Shown here one piece after another: positions 1 to 7,860 of a stretch of 64,000 bases of DNA (positions are counted from its first letter, which is position 1; every line of letters begins with the position of its first letter). The DNA is from Bradyrhizobium sp. Ai1a-2 (lineage in GTDB: Bacteria; Pseudomonadota; Alphaproteobacteria; Rhizobiales; Xanthobacteraceae). The stretch covers positions 1 to 64,000 of the forward strand of contig NZ_AUEZ01000052.1 of assembly GCF_000426245.1 (NCBI RefSeq). The letters are read 5' to 3'. A model generated the notes under the pieces. The model had not been told where the DNA came from. It saw only the letters and a list, made by a program, of their open reading frames with translations, and did not search any database. A program made the translations under genes and the position numbers.

Positions 1-321
1 TCGGTCACTACGAAGGACGCGGTTGGCGTGGCTTCCATCATCACGCAACCCTGTGCATCGCAGCTTACGGCTTTCTGATCGCCGAACGGGCGACGATTCC
101 CCCCTCACGACCTCGTTCCGCCGCGCCGGTCCAGGTACCTCCCTTACCCGACAATTATCGACCCAGAGGCTCCGCCCGCGCGGCCTGAGCGCCACATCCC
201 AAACTCGATCGCAACCATGCGCATGCGCCTGATCCAGGCGCTCATCAAAACCTTACCGCGATGTCCTTGTTGCGGCGGCGTCGCTGCTTCAAAGGGACGA
301 AGAAAACCCATGACGCAGTAA
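1..321 (+). pseudogene. IS701-family transposase, 3' remnant, frameshifted
   Basis: Read from base 3, the sequence gives GHYEGRGWRGFHHHATLCIA and then LIAER, the conserved C-terminal block of IS701-type DDE transposases. This frame stops at 186-188. The family's usual tail (RPERHIPNSIATMR, then LPRCPCCGG) continues in another frame (frame 1) to a TAA at 319-321. The reading frame must therefore switch somewhere around 145-180, which makes this copy defective. The 5' part lies outside the window. No terminal inverted repeat is recognised on the right side. Confidence 0.7.
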
Positions 322-356
322 GACTAACCCGCCCTACGGCTCTACAAGTTCGCGCA

Positions 357-866
357 TCAATTCGCGCTGTCGATCAGGCTTTCCAGCAGCCGCTTCAATT
401 CGTTGGTGGACTTGTTGCCGTAGTTCTCGACGATGTGCGCTTCCTGGCTCATCGCCAGCGAGTTCAATCGCTGGCACAGGATTTTTCCGCGCTCGGAGCA
501 GAACATCAGCACCTTGCGGCGGTCCTTGGGGTCCTGAACGCGGTAGACGAGGGCGTCGGACACCATGCGGTCGACGATCTTGGTCAGCGTCGGGTGGTTG
601 AGCAGCACGGCGTCGGCGAGCTCGCCCATCGAACGTCCGTTGCCATCGAAGAGAACCTTCAGGATTCGCCACTGCTCGACCGGCACACCCTCCTTGGCCA
701 GCCGCGATTCGAGCTGCCGGTTGATTTCCCGGTTGGCTTGCGCGAGCAGGTAAGCAAGATGTTCCGTGAGAGGGGTATTTTGGCTTGGCGGTTTGGCCAC
801 GATTGAAGACTTTGTTTTGACCCTGATGAGCGAATGAACGGCGCTGATTGCCCGTTCTATATGCAT
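357..866 (-). CDS. MarR-family transcriptional regulator
   Basis: The 169-residue protein has a MarR winged-helix fold. Residues about 30-60 form the dimer helix (HLAYLLAQANREINRQLESR), followed by the recognition region (MGELADAVLLNHPTLTKIVD) and the wing with the DPKDRRK motif that is typical of MarR. It probably acts as a ligand-controlled repressor. The ATG at 866 has no clear ribosome site. A GTG at 800 would give a more typical N-terminus starting about 10 residues before the first helix, so the start is uncertain. The gene diverges from the AmiC-like gene, and an inverted repeat (875-886) lies just upstream. Confidence 0.88.
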   Translation of the reverse strand: MHIERAISAVHSLIRVKTKSSIVAKPPSQNTPLTEHLAYLLAQANREINRQLESRLAKEGVPVEQWRILKVLFDGNGRSMGELADAVLLNHPTLTKIVDRMVSDALVYRVQDPKDRRKVLMFCSERGKILCQRLNSLAMSQEAHIVENYGNKSTNELKRLLESLIDSAN

Positions 867-870
867 GGCA

Positions 871-890
871 ATTGTTGAAGTTTCAATATT
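871..890. promoter_or_regulatory. Candidate MarR operator between divergent genes
   Basis: The 12-mer TTGAAGTTTCAA at 875-886 is an inverted repeat (TTGAA, 2 bp, TTCAA) inside a wider ATTG...CAAT. It sits 9 bp upstream of the ATG at 866. MarR proteins commonly bind such TTG...CAA palindromes near their own promoters. Binding is inferred only from position and symmetry. Confidence 0.35.
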
Positions 891-951
891 TTCGCCTAGG
901 ATATTTGTCGAACGGGTGGAAACCGGCGGCGGGCGCAGCGAAGCGTCGCGC

Positions 952-1034
952 TCGAAGCATGATCGGGAAAGATGGGTACCGGTTTTCCTCGCGACAAACG
1001 CGGAGCGTTTGCGCGAAGATCATGTTTGAACAAA
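952..1034. repeat. Intergenic inverted-repeat element (GCATGATC family)
   Basis: The region has GCATGATCGGGAAAG near one end, ACCGGTTTTCC in the middle and GATCATGTTTGAACAAAAG at the other end. It resembles the element at 35372-35469, which has the same GGAAAA/CCGGT/GATCATGC parts in the opposite orientation. The element lies in the leader of the AmiC-like gene and reads through into the upstream extension of that frame. Confidence 0.55.
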
Positions 1035-1064
1035 AGATGGGCGAAGTGTCGGACAGGAGTGGGC

Positions 1065-2243
1065 GTGCTCTCAACAGTCAGCGTCAACAGCGGCGGCGCC
1101 CCCATGCCGCCCTTCGTGTTCAGAGGCCTGTCGGCGCCGACCACCGATCCGTCCTGGCACCCCGCTGACGTCGGCTCCAGCAAGCGCGGCGGCGCCCACA
1201 ACAAGTTGAGGGTCGCGAACTTCCTCACCTTCTCCGGTTCGCCGGGAATCTGGGGGCCGGCTACGACCAACGCGGTGTTGCTCGCGGTCTCCGAGATCAA
1301 TCGCCGCGGCGGCATTCTGGGCCGCGAAATCGAATTGACCATGCTGGATGCCGGCGGCCCGATCGAGGATGTCGTGCGCCGCGCCTCGGAGGCGGTCGCC
1401 TTCGACGAGGTCGACGTGATCATGGGCTCGCATATCAGCGCGGTCCGCGTCGCGTTGCGCAAGGTCACCGGTGGCCGGGTGCCCTATATCTACACGCCGG
1501 TCTATGAAGGCGGCGAGCGCACGCCGGGCGTGATGGCGATCGGCGAGACGCCGCGTTGGCAGAGCCGACCGGCGATCCACTGGCTCGCCGACGTCAAGAA
1601 GGCCTCGCGCTGGTATCTGATCGGCAGCGACTATGTCTGGCCGTGGCAATCGCATCGCGCGGTGAAGAAATATATCGCTGAGTCCGGCGGGCAGGTGGTC
1701 GGCGAGGAGTTCGTCCCCGTCGGCGAGGACAATCATTCCGCTCATCTCGCCCGTATCCGTGCCGCGCGTCCGGATGTCGTGCTGATCTCGCTGATCGGCA
1801 CCGACAGCATCACTTTCAACCGCGCCTTTGCCGAGAGCGGCCTTGCGGCAACGACGCTCAGGCTGGCCGGCGCAATGGATGAGACCGTGTTGCTCGGCAT
1901 CGGCGCCAACAACACCGAGAACCTGTTCTGCGCTTCCGGCTACTTCATCGGCGTCGGCTCGCGCGCCAACGACGACTTCCTCAGCCAATATCACGCTACC
2001 TTCGGACCCACGGCGCCGCCAATCGGTTCGGTTGCGCAATCCAACTACGAGGGCCTGCGCTTCCTGCAGGCCGCGGCCGAGCGCGCGGGCTCGCTCGCGT
2101 TCAAGCCGCTGCTCACCGCGGGTCGCAACATCGTCTATAGCGGCGCGCGCGGGCCGGTGACCATTCGCAACGGCCGCGCCGAGATGCCGATGTATCTCGC
2201 CGAAGCCGACGGCCTCGACTTCAGACTGATCAAGACGATCTGA
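1065..2243 (+). CDS. AmiC-like cytoplasmic amide-binding protein (type I periplasmic-binding fold)
   Basis: The GTG start at 1065 is chosen because GGAG lies 5 bp before it; an upstream ATG at 972 falls within a repeat. The 392-residue product matches the ABC-type amide/urea-binding fold (NFLTFSGSPGIWGPAT near the N-terminus, INRRGGILGREIEL, then VIMGSHISAVRVA and YLIGSDYVWPWQSHRAV). It has no signal peptide. In Pseudomonas, AmiC is a cytoplasmic amide sensor that restrains the antiterminator AmiR, so a sensory role is plausible here, although no amiR (ANTAR) gene is seen. The amidase and transporter genes follow downstream. It could instead be a leaderless or mis-started binding protein. Confidence 0.75.
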   Translation: MLSTVSVNSGGAPMPPFVFRGLSAPTTDPSWHPADVGSSKRGGAHNKLRVANFLTFSGSPGIWGPATTNAVLLAVSEINRRGGILGREIELTMLDAGGPIEDVVRRASEAVAFDEVDVIMGSHISAVRVALRKVTGGRVPYIYTPVYEGGERTPGVMAIGETPRWQSRPAIHWLADVKKASRWYLIGSDYVWPWQSHRAVKKYIAESGGQVVGEEFVPVGEDNHSAHLARIRAARPDVVLISLIGTDSITFNRAFAESGLAATTLRLAGAMDETVLLGIGANNTENLFCASGYFIGVGSRANDDFLSQYHATFGPTAPPIGSVAQSNYEGLRFLQAAAERAGSLAFKPLLTAGRNIVYSGARGPVTIRNGRAEMPMYLAEADGLDFRLIKTI

Positions 2244-2286
2244 CGCACCAGAGAACTTGCGTCCGCGCGCAGCCGTCTAAAATAAT

Positions 2287-2317
2287 CCTTGAAAAGGAAA
2301 ATATTTCCGTCTGTAAT
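2287..2317 (+). promoter_or_regulatory. Sigma-70-like promoter with embedded inverted repeats, before amidase operon
   Basis: TTGAAA (2289-2294) and TGTAAT (2312-2317) are separated by exactly 17 bp, giving good -35 and -10 matches. Two small inverted repeats overlap it: CCTT-GAA-AAGG (2287-2297) over the -35 box, and GGAAA-ATA-TTTCC (2296-2308) in the spacer. Such placement suits a repressor site. The site separates the AmiC-like gene from the amidase and transporter genes as a likely second transcription unit. Confidence 0.6.
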
Positions 2318-2403
2318 ACTGCCCGCGGCTTCGGGTGGGACCCGCATGCTCTTCGCATGCATTTCGCAGTCGCGCGCAACATCAAGCTTCCAGGGAGAGT
2401 GTC

Positions 2404-3918
2404 TTGTCCGTCGTGCTTCCGACCCCAACGCAACTTCGCGCGGTCGCCGCGCAATGCGGCCTCGCGCTTTCCGACGAAGACGTCGCTTCGTTCCGCGGGC
2501 TGATGCAAAGCTCGGTCGACGCCTACAACCTCGTCGCCGCGATGCCCGACGAGGTGCCGCCTGTGAAATATCCGCGCACGCCTGGCTACCGGCCGAGCCC
2601 GGAGGAGAATCCGCGCAACGCCTGGTACCGCAAGGCGACGGTGAAGGGCGCAGACAGCGGCAAGCTGAAGGGCAAGAAGGTCGCGCTGAAGGACAATATC
2701 ATGCTGGCCGGCGTGCCCATGATGAACGGTTCGGCGACGCTCGAAGGTTATGTCCCGGATTTCGACGCGACGGTCGTCACGCGCATACTGGATGCCGGCG
2801 GCGAGATCGTCGGCAAGACGCACTGTGAATCCTTCTGCATCTCCGGCGGCAGCCACACCAATTCGACCGGGCCGGTACATAATCCGTACAAGATGGGCTA
2901 TTCGGCCGGCGGCTCGTCGTCGGGCAGCGGTGTCGTGGTGGCGCTCGGTGAAGTCGACATGGCGATGGGCGGCGACCAGGGCGGCTCGATCCGCATGCCG
3001 TCCTCGTTCTGCGGCACCTATGGCATGAAGCCGACCTGGGGGCTCGTGCCCTATACGGGCGTGATGCCGATCGAGATCTTCGTCGATCACACCGGGCCGA
3101 TGACGGCGACGGTGGAGGACAATGCGCTACTGCTCGAGGTGCTCGCCGGCGACGACGGCTACGATCCTCGCATCAAGGCGCCGAAGGTCGATGAATATAC
3201 CAAGGCGCTCGGCCAGGGCGTGAAGGGGCTCAAGATCGGCGTGCTCAAGGAAGGGTTTGAGCAGGCCGGAGCGGAGCCCGCGGTGAACGAAAGCGTTCGC
3301 GAGGCGGCGAAGCGCTTCAAGGACCTCGGCGCATCCATCAGCGACATCTCCATTCCGATGCATCTGCTCGGTCCCGCGATCTGGATGCCGATCGGAACCG
3401 AGGGCATGACGCAGACCATGATGTACGGCGACGGCTATGGCCTGAGCCGTTCCGACCTCTATTCGACCTCGCTGATGGATTTCCACCGCGGCTGGCGGCG
3501 CCAGGCGGATTCGCTCTCCGAGACCACGAAAATGCTGCTGATGTTCGGCACCTACGTCAGCAACACCTTCGGCCCACGCTATTACGGCAAGGCAGTCAAT
3601 ATTTCGCGCCGGCTGACGGCCGCCTATGACGCGATGTTCAAGGACTATGACCTCTTGCTGTTGCCGACCACACCGATGAAGGCGACGGCGCTGCCGCCTG
3701 CGAATGTCAGCCGCGAGGAATATGTCGCGCGCGCATTCGAGATGATCTCCAACACCGCGCCGTTCGACATCTCCCATCATCCGGCGATGTCGCTGCCGTG
3801 CGGCATGGTTGATGGCCTACCGGTCGGGCTGATGCTGGTCGGCCGCCACTTCGAGGAATCCACCATCTACCGCGCCGCACATGCCTTCGAGCAGTCCGGC
3901 GACTGGAAGAAGATGTGA
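2404..3918 (+). CDS. Amidase (amidase-signature family, Rhodococcus type)
   Basis: Hydrolyses a carboxamide to the acid and ammonia. A TTG start at 2404 follows the ribosome site AGGGAGAG and gives 504 residues. With this start the amidase-signature triad falls at Lys96 (VALKDN), cis-Ser171 (GGSSSGSG) and Ser195 (GGDQGGSIRMP). From memory of the literature, these are the same numbers as in the Rhodococcus nitrile-hydratase-linked amidase, which supports both the start and the subfamily. The stretch YGMKPTWGLVPYTGV also fits. No nitrile hydratase is present in the window. The gene is followed directly by an ABC importer, so imported short-chain or aromatic amides are the likely substrates; the exact one cannot be read. 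Confidence 0.9.
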   Translation: MSVVLPTPTQLRAVAAQCGLALSDEDVASFRGLMQSSVDAYNLVAAMPDEVPPVKYPRTPGYRPSPEENPRNAWYRKATVKGADSGKLKGKKVALKDNIMLAGVPMMNGSATLEGYVPDFDATVVTRILDAGGEIVGKTHCESFCISGGSHTNSTGPVHNPYKMGYSAGGSSSGSGVVVALGEVDMAMGGDQGGSIRMPSSFCGTYGMKPTWGLVPYTGVMPIEIFVDHTGPMTATVEDNALLLEVLAGDDGYDPRIKAPKVDEYTKALGQGVKGLKIGVLKEGFEQAGAEPAVNESVREAAKRFKDLGASISDISIPMHLLGPAIWMPIGTEGMTQTMMYGDGYGLSRSDLYSTSLMDFHRGWRRQADSLSETTKMLLMFGTYVSNTFGPRYYGKAVNISRRLTAAYDAMFKDYDLLLLPTTPMKATALPPANVSREEYVARAFEMISNTAPFDISHHPAMSLPCGMVDGLPVGLMLVGRHFEESTIYRAAHAFEQSGDWKKM

Positions 3919-3954
3919 GGGAGCTATCGTTGCACTTCGGCCGGATCGCGATGC

Positions 3955-4812
3955 ATGGGTAGTGCATTCGTCGCCGCTTTCGAAATCCTGAGCTTCGGCG
4001 CGATCATCGTCCTGGTCGTGCTGGGGCTCGGGATCATCGCCAGCATGATGGGCATCTTCAATTTTGCGCAGGGCGAGTTCGTCCTGCTGGGTGCCTACAT
4101 CACCTATCTCGCCTATAGCCACGGCATCCCGGTCTGGGTCGGCATGGCGGCCGCGCCGTTCCTGGTCGGTGCGCTCGGCTTCGTGCTCGAGGCGCTGATC
4201 ATCAGGCGCTTCTACGCAGCCCCGATCGTCGCGATGCTCGGCACCTATGCGCTCGGCCTGATCATCCGCGAATGCGTCCGCGGTCTGATCGGCGGGCTCT
4301 ATCTCTCGGTGCCGGAGCCGATCGGCGGCTCGATCGATCTCGGCACCGTCCACATCTCGGCATGGCGCTTCACCATCATCGTGGTGACGGTCCTGGTGAT
4401 GATCGGGTGCTATCTCCTGCTGTCGCGCACCACTTTCGGCCTGCGGGTACGGGCCACGCTGGAGAATCCGGCGCTGGCGCGGGCGTCCGGCATTTCCACC
4501 GCCGCGATGTACGGCACCACGTTTGCTTTTGGCGCGGCGCTTGCAGGGCTGGCCGGGGCGCTGCTGGTTCCCGTGTTCAGCCTGTTCGCCGATCTCGGCA
4601 TCCGCTTCCTGATCCAGGGCTTTGTCGCGGTCATGGTCGGCGGTGTCGGTTCGTTCATTGGCCCGGTGGCAGGCGCGGCCGTGATCGGCACGCTGAGCGC
4701 GGCATTGCCATGGGTGATGGCGCCCGTGATCGCCGACATCCTCGTCTTTGTGCTTGCCATCGTCTTCATCAAATTCCGGCCGCAAGGCCTGCTTTCGGGA
4801 AAAGGGGTTTAG
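3955..4812 (+). CDS. Branched-chain/amide-type ABC transporter permease (LivH/UrtB-like)
   Basis: A 285-residue polytopic inner-membrane protein, almost wholly hydrophobic, with the LivH-family signature GIFNFAQGEFVLLGAY after the first helix and FVAVMVGGVGSFIGPVAGA near the C-terminus. It should form the transport channel together with the LivM-like permease encoded at 6045. It starts 36 bp after the amidase stop and is part of the same operon. The ATG at 3955 is used; an overlapping ATG at 3951 is out of frame and stops at once. Confidence 0.93.
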   Translation: MGSAFVAAFEILSFGAIIVLVVLGLGIIASMMGIFNFAQGEFVLLGAYITYLAYSHGIPVWVGMAAAPFLVGALGFVLEALIIRRFYAAPIVAMLGTYALGLIIRECVRGLIGGLYLSVPEPIGGSIDLGTVHISAWRFTIIVVTVLVMIGCYLLLSRTTFGLRVRATLENPALARASGISTAAMYGTTFAFGAALAGLAGALLVPVFSLFADLGIRFLIQGFVAVMVGGVGSFIGPVAGAAVIGTLSAALPWVMAPVIADILVFVLAIVFIKFRPQGLLSGKGV

Positions 4813-4816
4813 TCTC

Positions 4817-6037
4817 ATGCTCAGCGATCATTTGAAATTGAGCCGGCGTCGGTTCCTGCAAAACTTTGCCTTTGCCTCCACCGCGATCGCGACCGGCGTG
4901 GGAAGCTGGGTGATCCGTCCCGAATGGGCCAATGCGGCCGAAGGCCCGATCAAGGTTGGCATCGCCACCGACCTGACGGGGCCGATCGCCTATGCCGGCA
5001 ATGCCGACGCCAACACCGCCAAGATGGTGGTCAAGGAGATCAACGATGCCGGCGGCCTGCTCGGCCGTCCGATCGAGCTCTTCATCGAAGATACCGCATC
5101 GAATGAATCGGTCGCGGTCGGCAACGTCCGCAAACTGATCCAGCGCGACAAGGTGGATCTCGTGCTCGGCGGCATCACGAGCTCGATGCGCAACGCAATC
5201 AAGGACCCGATCGTCGCCCGCGGCAAGACGCTCTACATCTATCCGCAGCTCTATGAGGGCAAGGAGTGTACACCCTATCTGTTCTGCACCGGGCCCACGC
5301 CGGCGCAGCAATGCGACGAGTTCATCCCCTGGCTGATCAAGAACGGCGGCAAGCGCTTCGCGCTGCCGAGCGCCAACTATGTCTGGCCGCACACGCTGAA
5401 CGTCTATGCGCGCAAAGTGATCGAGGCCAATGGCGGCGAGGTGATCTTCGAGGAATATTACCCGCTCGATCAGGTCGATTTCAGCGCCACCGTCAACCGC
5501 ATCATCTCCAACAAGGTCGACGTCGTCTTCAACACGGTGATTCCGCCCGGCGTCGGTCCCTTCTTCAAGCAGCTCTATGAAGCTGGCTTCCTGAAGAATG
5601 GCGGCCGGCTGTCCTGCGTCTACTATGACGAGAACACGCTCAACATCAACCAGGCCAACGAGATCGAGGGCCTTGCGAGCTGCCTCGACTATTTCAAGGT
5701 GCTGACCAAGGACGATCCGATCAGCGCCAAGATCCAGGCGACCTATGAGAAGGACTTCCCGGGCAATTTCCTGTTCGCTGCCGGCAGCGCGGCGACCGGC
5801 ACCTATCGCGGGTTGAAGCTGTGGGCAGCCGCCGTGAAGGAGGCCGGCAAGATCGATCGCGATTCCGTCGCGGCTGCGCTCGATCACGCCAAGATCGCGG
5901 AAGGGCCGGGCGGTCCCGCCGAGATGGTGCCGGGCAAGCGGCACTGCAAGATGAACATGTACACCGCTGTCGCCAAGGGCGGCGTGTACGATATCGTGGC
6001 CCGCAGCAGCGGGCTCGTCGACCCCAAGGAATGCTGA
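4817..6037 (+). CDS. ABC transporter substrate-binding protein, Tat-exported, urea/amide type
   Basis: This is the periplasmic receptor of the importer (406 residues). The start ATG at 4817 gives a twin-arginine leader (LSRRRFLQNFAF, then a hydrophobic stretch ending near ANA-AE), so folded export by Tat is likely. The mature part has the binding-protein-5 fold: IKVGIATDLTGPIAYAGN, VLGGITSSMRNAIKDPI, LYIYPQLYEGKEC and YVWPHTLNVYARKV. It resembles UrtA/FmdD-type urea and short-amide receptors more than LivK. That relation and the amidase neighbour suggest amide uptake. It is related to, but not a copy of, the AmiC-like protein at 1065. Confidence 0.9.
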   Translation: MLSDHLKLSRRRFLQNFAFASTAIATGVGSWVIRPEWANAAEGPIKVGIATDLTGPIAYAGNADANTAKMVVKEINDAGGLLGRPIELFIEDTASNESVAVGNVRKLIQRDKVDLVLGGITSSMRNAIKDPIVARGKTLYIYPQLYEGKECTPYLFCTGPTPAQQCDEFIPWLIKNGGKRFALPSANYVWPHTLNVYARKVIEANGGEVIFEEYYPLDQVDFSATVNRIISNKVDVVFNTVIPPGVGPFFKQLYEAGFLKNGGRLSCVYYDENTLNINQANEIEGLASCLDYFKVLTKDDPISAKIQATYEKDFPGNFLFAAGSAATGTYRGLKLWAAAVKEAGKIDRDSVAAALDHAKIAEGPGGPAEMVPGKRHCKMNMYTAVAKGGVYDIVARSSGLVDPKEC

Positions 6038-6044
6038 GTCAGGA

Positions 6045-7139
6045 ATGGGCGCAACCGAGCAGGCTGTTCGTCGGGGGATCGACGAACAGCCGGACATCTC
6101 AAAGGCTGAACGCGGCGCGGCCGCCGCGCCGGCGTCACAGGCCGCGACGCCGCGCAGGGTCCTGCCGATCGTGGAAATCCTGGCGCTGCTGGTCGCGGTG
6201 TTCCTGCCGCTGGTGCTGCAGGATTACCTGACCGTCTTCGCCACTCGCGTCATCATCCTCGCGCTGTTCGCGCTGTCGTTCGACCTCGTCTGGGGTTATG
6301 CCGGCATCATGAGCTTTGGCCAGGCCCTGTTCTTCGGCTCGGCTGGCTACGGCGTGGCGCTGCTGGCACGCGATCTCAACGTTACCTCGATCTTTCTGGT
6401 GCTGCCGGCGGCGATGCTGATCGGGTTGATATTCTCGCTCCTGCTCGGCGGCTTCCTGTTGCTCGGCAAGAATCCGTCGAGCATGATCTTCGTCGCGCTC
6501 GGCACGCTCACCGGATCCTATGCCGCCGATCGGCTGGCGCGCGGCTGGTACTATCTCGGCGGGCAGAACGGCATTCCGTCGATCCCGCCGATGTCGCTCG
6601 GCAGCACCGATATTACGGAAGGCCCGGTCTACTACTACCTCGTGCTCGGCATTCTGCTGGTCGTCTATCTCCTGTGCCGCTTCCTGGTGCGCTCGCAATT
6701 CGGTCTTGCGCTCGCGGGTCTGCGCGAGAACGAGCAGCGTATCGCCTTCTTCGGCTACAAGGCGCAGCATCTGAAGGCGATCGTGTTTGCCGTCGGCGGC
6801 GCCATCGCGGGCCTTGCCGGTGGGCTATATGCGTTTCACGAGGGTTTCGTCTGGCCCAACATGCTGGGCGTCGTGATCTCGACGCAAGTGGTGCTCTATG
6901 TCCTGTTCGGCGGATCGGGCACGCTGATCGGCGCCGTCATCGGCACCGTGATCATCGAGGGCGTCAGCTTCTGGCTGTCGGACAATTACCGGGACATCTG
7001 GCCGATCATCCTCGGCGTGTTGCTGCTGCTGGTGATCCTGTTCCGTCCGCTCGGCCTGATCAGCTTCGTGCTCGGCGAACGCGAGCGCGTCGGCAGCTTT
7101 GGCGGAAAAGCAAAGGGGAGCAGCCATGCCGCTCCTTGA
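6045..7139 (+). CDS. Branched-chain/amide-type ABC transporter permease (LivM/UrtC-like)
   Basis: A second channel subunit (364 residues). A polar N-terminal tail of about 40 residues precedes the first membrane helix. LivM-family motifs are clear: FDLVWGYAGIMSFGQALFFG in helix 2-3 and AGLRENEQRIAFFGY in the cytoplasmic loop that contacts the ATPase. It starts 7 bp after the receptor gene and its 3' end overlaps the next gene by 14 bp, so translation is probably coupled. Confidence 0.93.
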   Translation: MGATEQAVRRGIDEQPDISKAERGAAAAPASQAATPRRVLPIVEILALLVAVFLPLVLQDYLTVFATRVIILALFALSFDLVWGYAGIMSFGQALFFGSAGYGVALLARDLNVTSIFLVLPAAMLIGLIFSLLLGGFLLLGKNPSSMIFVALGTLTGSYAADRLARGWYYLGGQNGIPSIPPMSLGSTDITEGPVYYYLVLGILLVVYLLCRFLVRSQFGLALAGLRENEQRIAFFGYKAQHLKAIVFAVGGAIAGLAGGLYAFHEGFVWPNMLGVVISTQVVLYVLFGGSGTLIGAVIGTVIIEGVSFWLSDNYRDIWPIILGVLLLLVILFRPLGLISFVLGERERVGSFGGKAKGSSHAAP

Positions 7140-7860
7140 AGCCACCGGCATCAAGAAGGTGTTCGGCAAGCTGACCGCGCTTGACGGCGCCGGGCTGACG
7201 GTCTCCGAGAACGAGTTTCATGGCCTGATCGGTCCGAACGGCTCGGGGAAGAGCACGCTGATGAAATGCGTCGCCGGCGCCGAAACGCCGACCGAAGGCA
7301 CCGTGCACTTTGCGGGCAGCGACATCACCACGCTGTCGCCGACCGAGCGCGCCCGCGCCGGCATGAGCCTGAAATTCCAGATCACCAGCGTGCTGCCGTC
7401 GCTGACGCTTTACGACAACATCCTGCTCGCGCTGCAGGCGCAATGCTCGCTGCTCGATCTCGTGCTGTCGCGTACCCGCGGGATACTGCACGATCAGGTG
7501 ATGGCGATGCTCACGCAATTCCGGCTCGCCGATCGTGCCCATGATGCGGCGGCGACGCTGTCGCATGGCCAACAGCAATGGCTGGAGATCGCGATGGCGC
7601 TGGCCGGCAAGCCGCGGCTGTTGCTGCTCGACGAGCCGACCGGCGGCATGAGCCTGGAGGAGCGGCGGGTCACCGGCGAATTGTTGCAGCCGATCAAGTC
7701 GCATTGCTCGCTCGTGATCGTCGAGCACGACCTCGATTTCATCCGCGACATCTGCGATCGGCTCACCGTGCTCGACCAGGGCCGCGTGCTGGAGAGCGGC
7801 ACGGTGGCCGAGATCCAGGCGAGCCCGGACGTACAGGAGATCTATCTGCGCCGTGCCTGA
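7126..7860 (+). CDS. ABC transporter ATP-binding protein (LivG/UrtD-like)
   Basis: Energises the amide-type importer. The 244-residue protein starts at ATG 7126 after AAAGGGGAG. It has Walker A GPNGSGKSTLMK, signature LSHGQQQWLEIAMAL, Walker B LLLLDEPTGG and the switch histidine in VIVEHDLDF. The LSHGQ signature resembles that of UrtD urea-transport ATPases. It overlaps both neighbouring genes (14 bp and 8 bp). Confidence 0.93.
   Translation: MPLLEATGIKKVFGKLTALDGAGLTVSENEFHGLIGPNGSGKSTLMKCVAGAETPTEGTVHFAGSDITTLSPTERARAGMSLKFQITSVLPSLTLYDNILLALQAQCSLLDLVLSRTRGILHDQVMAMLTQFRLADRAHDAAATLSHGQQQWLEIAMALAGKPRLLLLDEPTGGMSLEERRVTGELLQPIKSHCSLVIVEHDLDFIRDICDRLTVLDQGRVLESGTVAEIQASPDVQEIYLRRA

Noticed and set aside
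972..1064. Longer N-terminus of the AmiC-like protein from ATG 972
   Set aside because: The added 31 residues are encoded by a GCATGATC-family repeat, have no conserved character, and the ATG lacks a ribosome site, unlike the GTG at 1065.
2318..2400. Hairpins in the amidase leader considered as an ANTAR (AmiR) antiterminator target
   Set aside because: A stem CCCG-CGGCTT-CGGG has a 6-base loop, but the loop lacks the A1 and G4 bases of ANTAR targets. The next hairpin (GCATGC-TCTTC-GCATGC) has a 5-base loop. No ANTAR protein gene is in the window.
4769..6097. A 442-codon minus-strand open frame opposite the substrate-binding protein
   Set aside because: Antisense shadow; no motif, and the plus strand encodes a conserved Tat-exported receptor.
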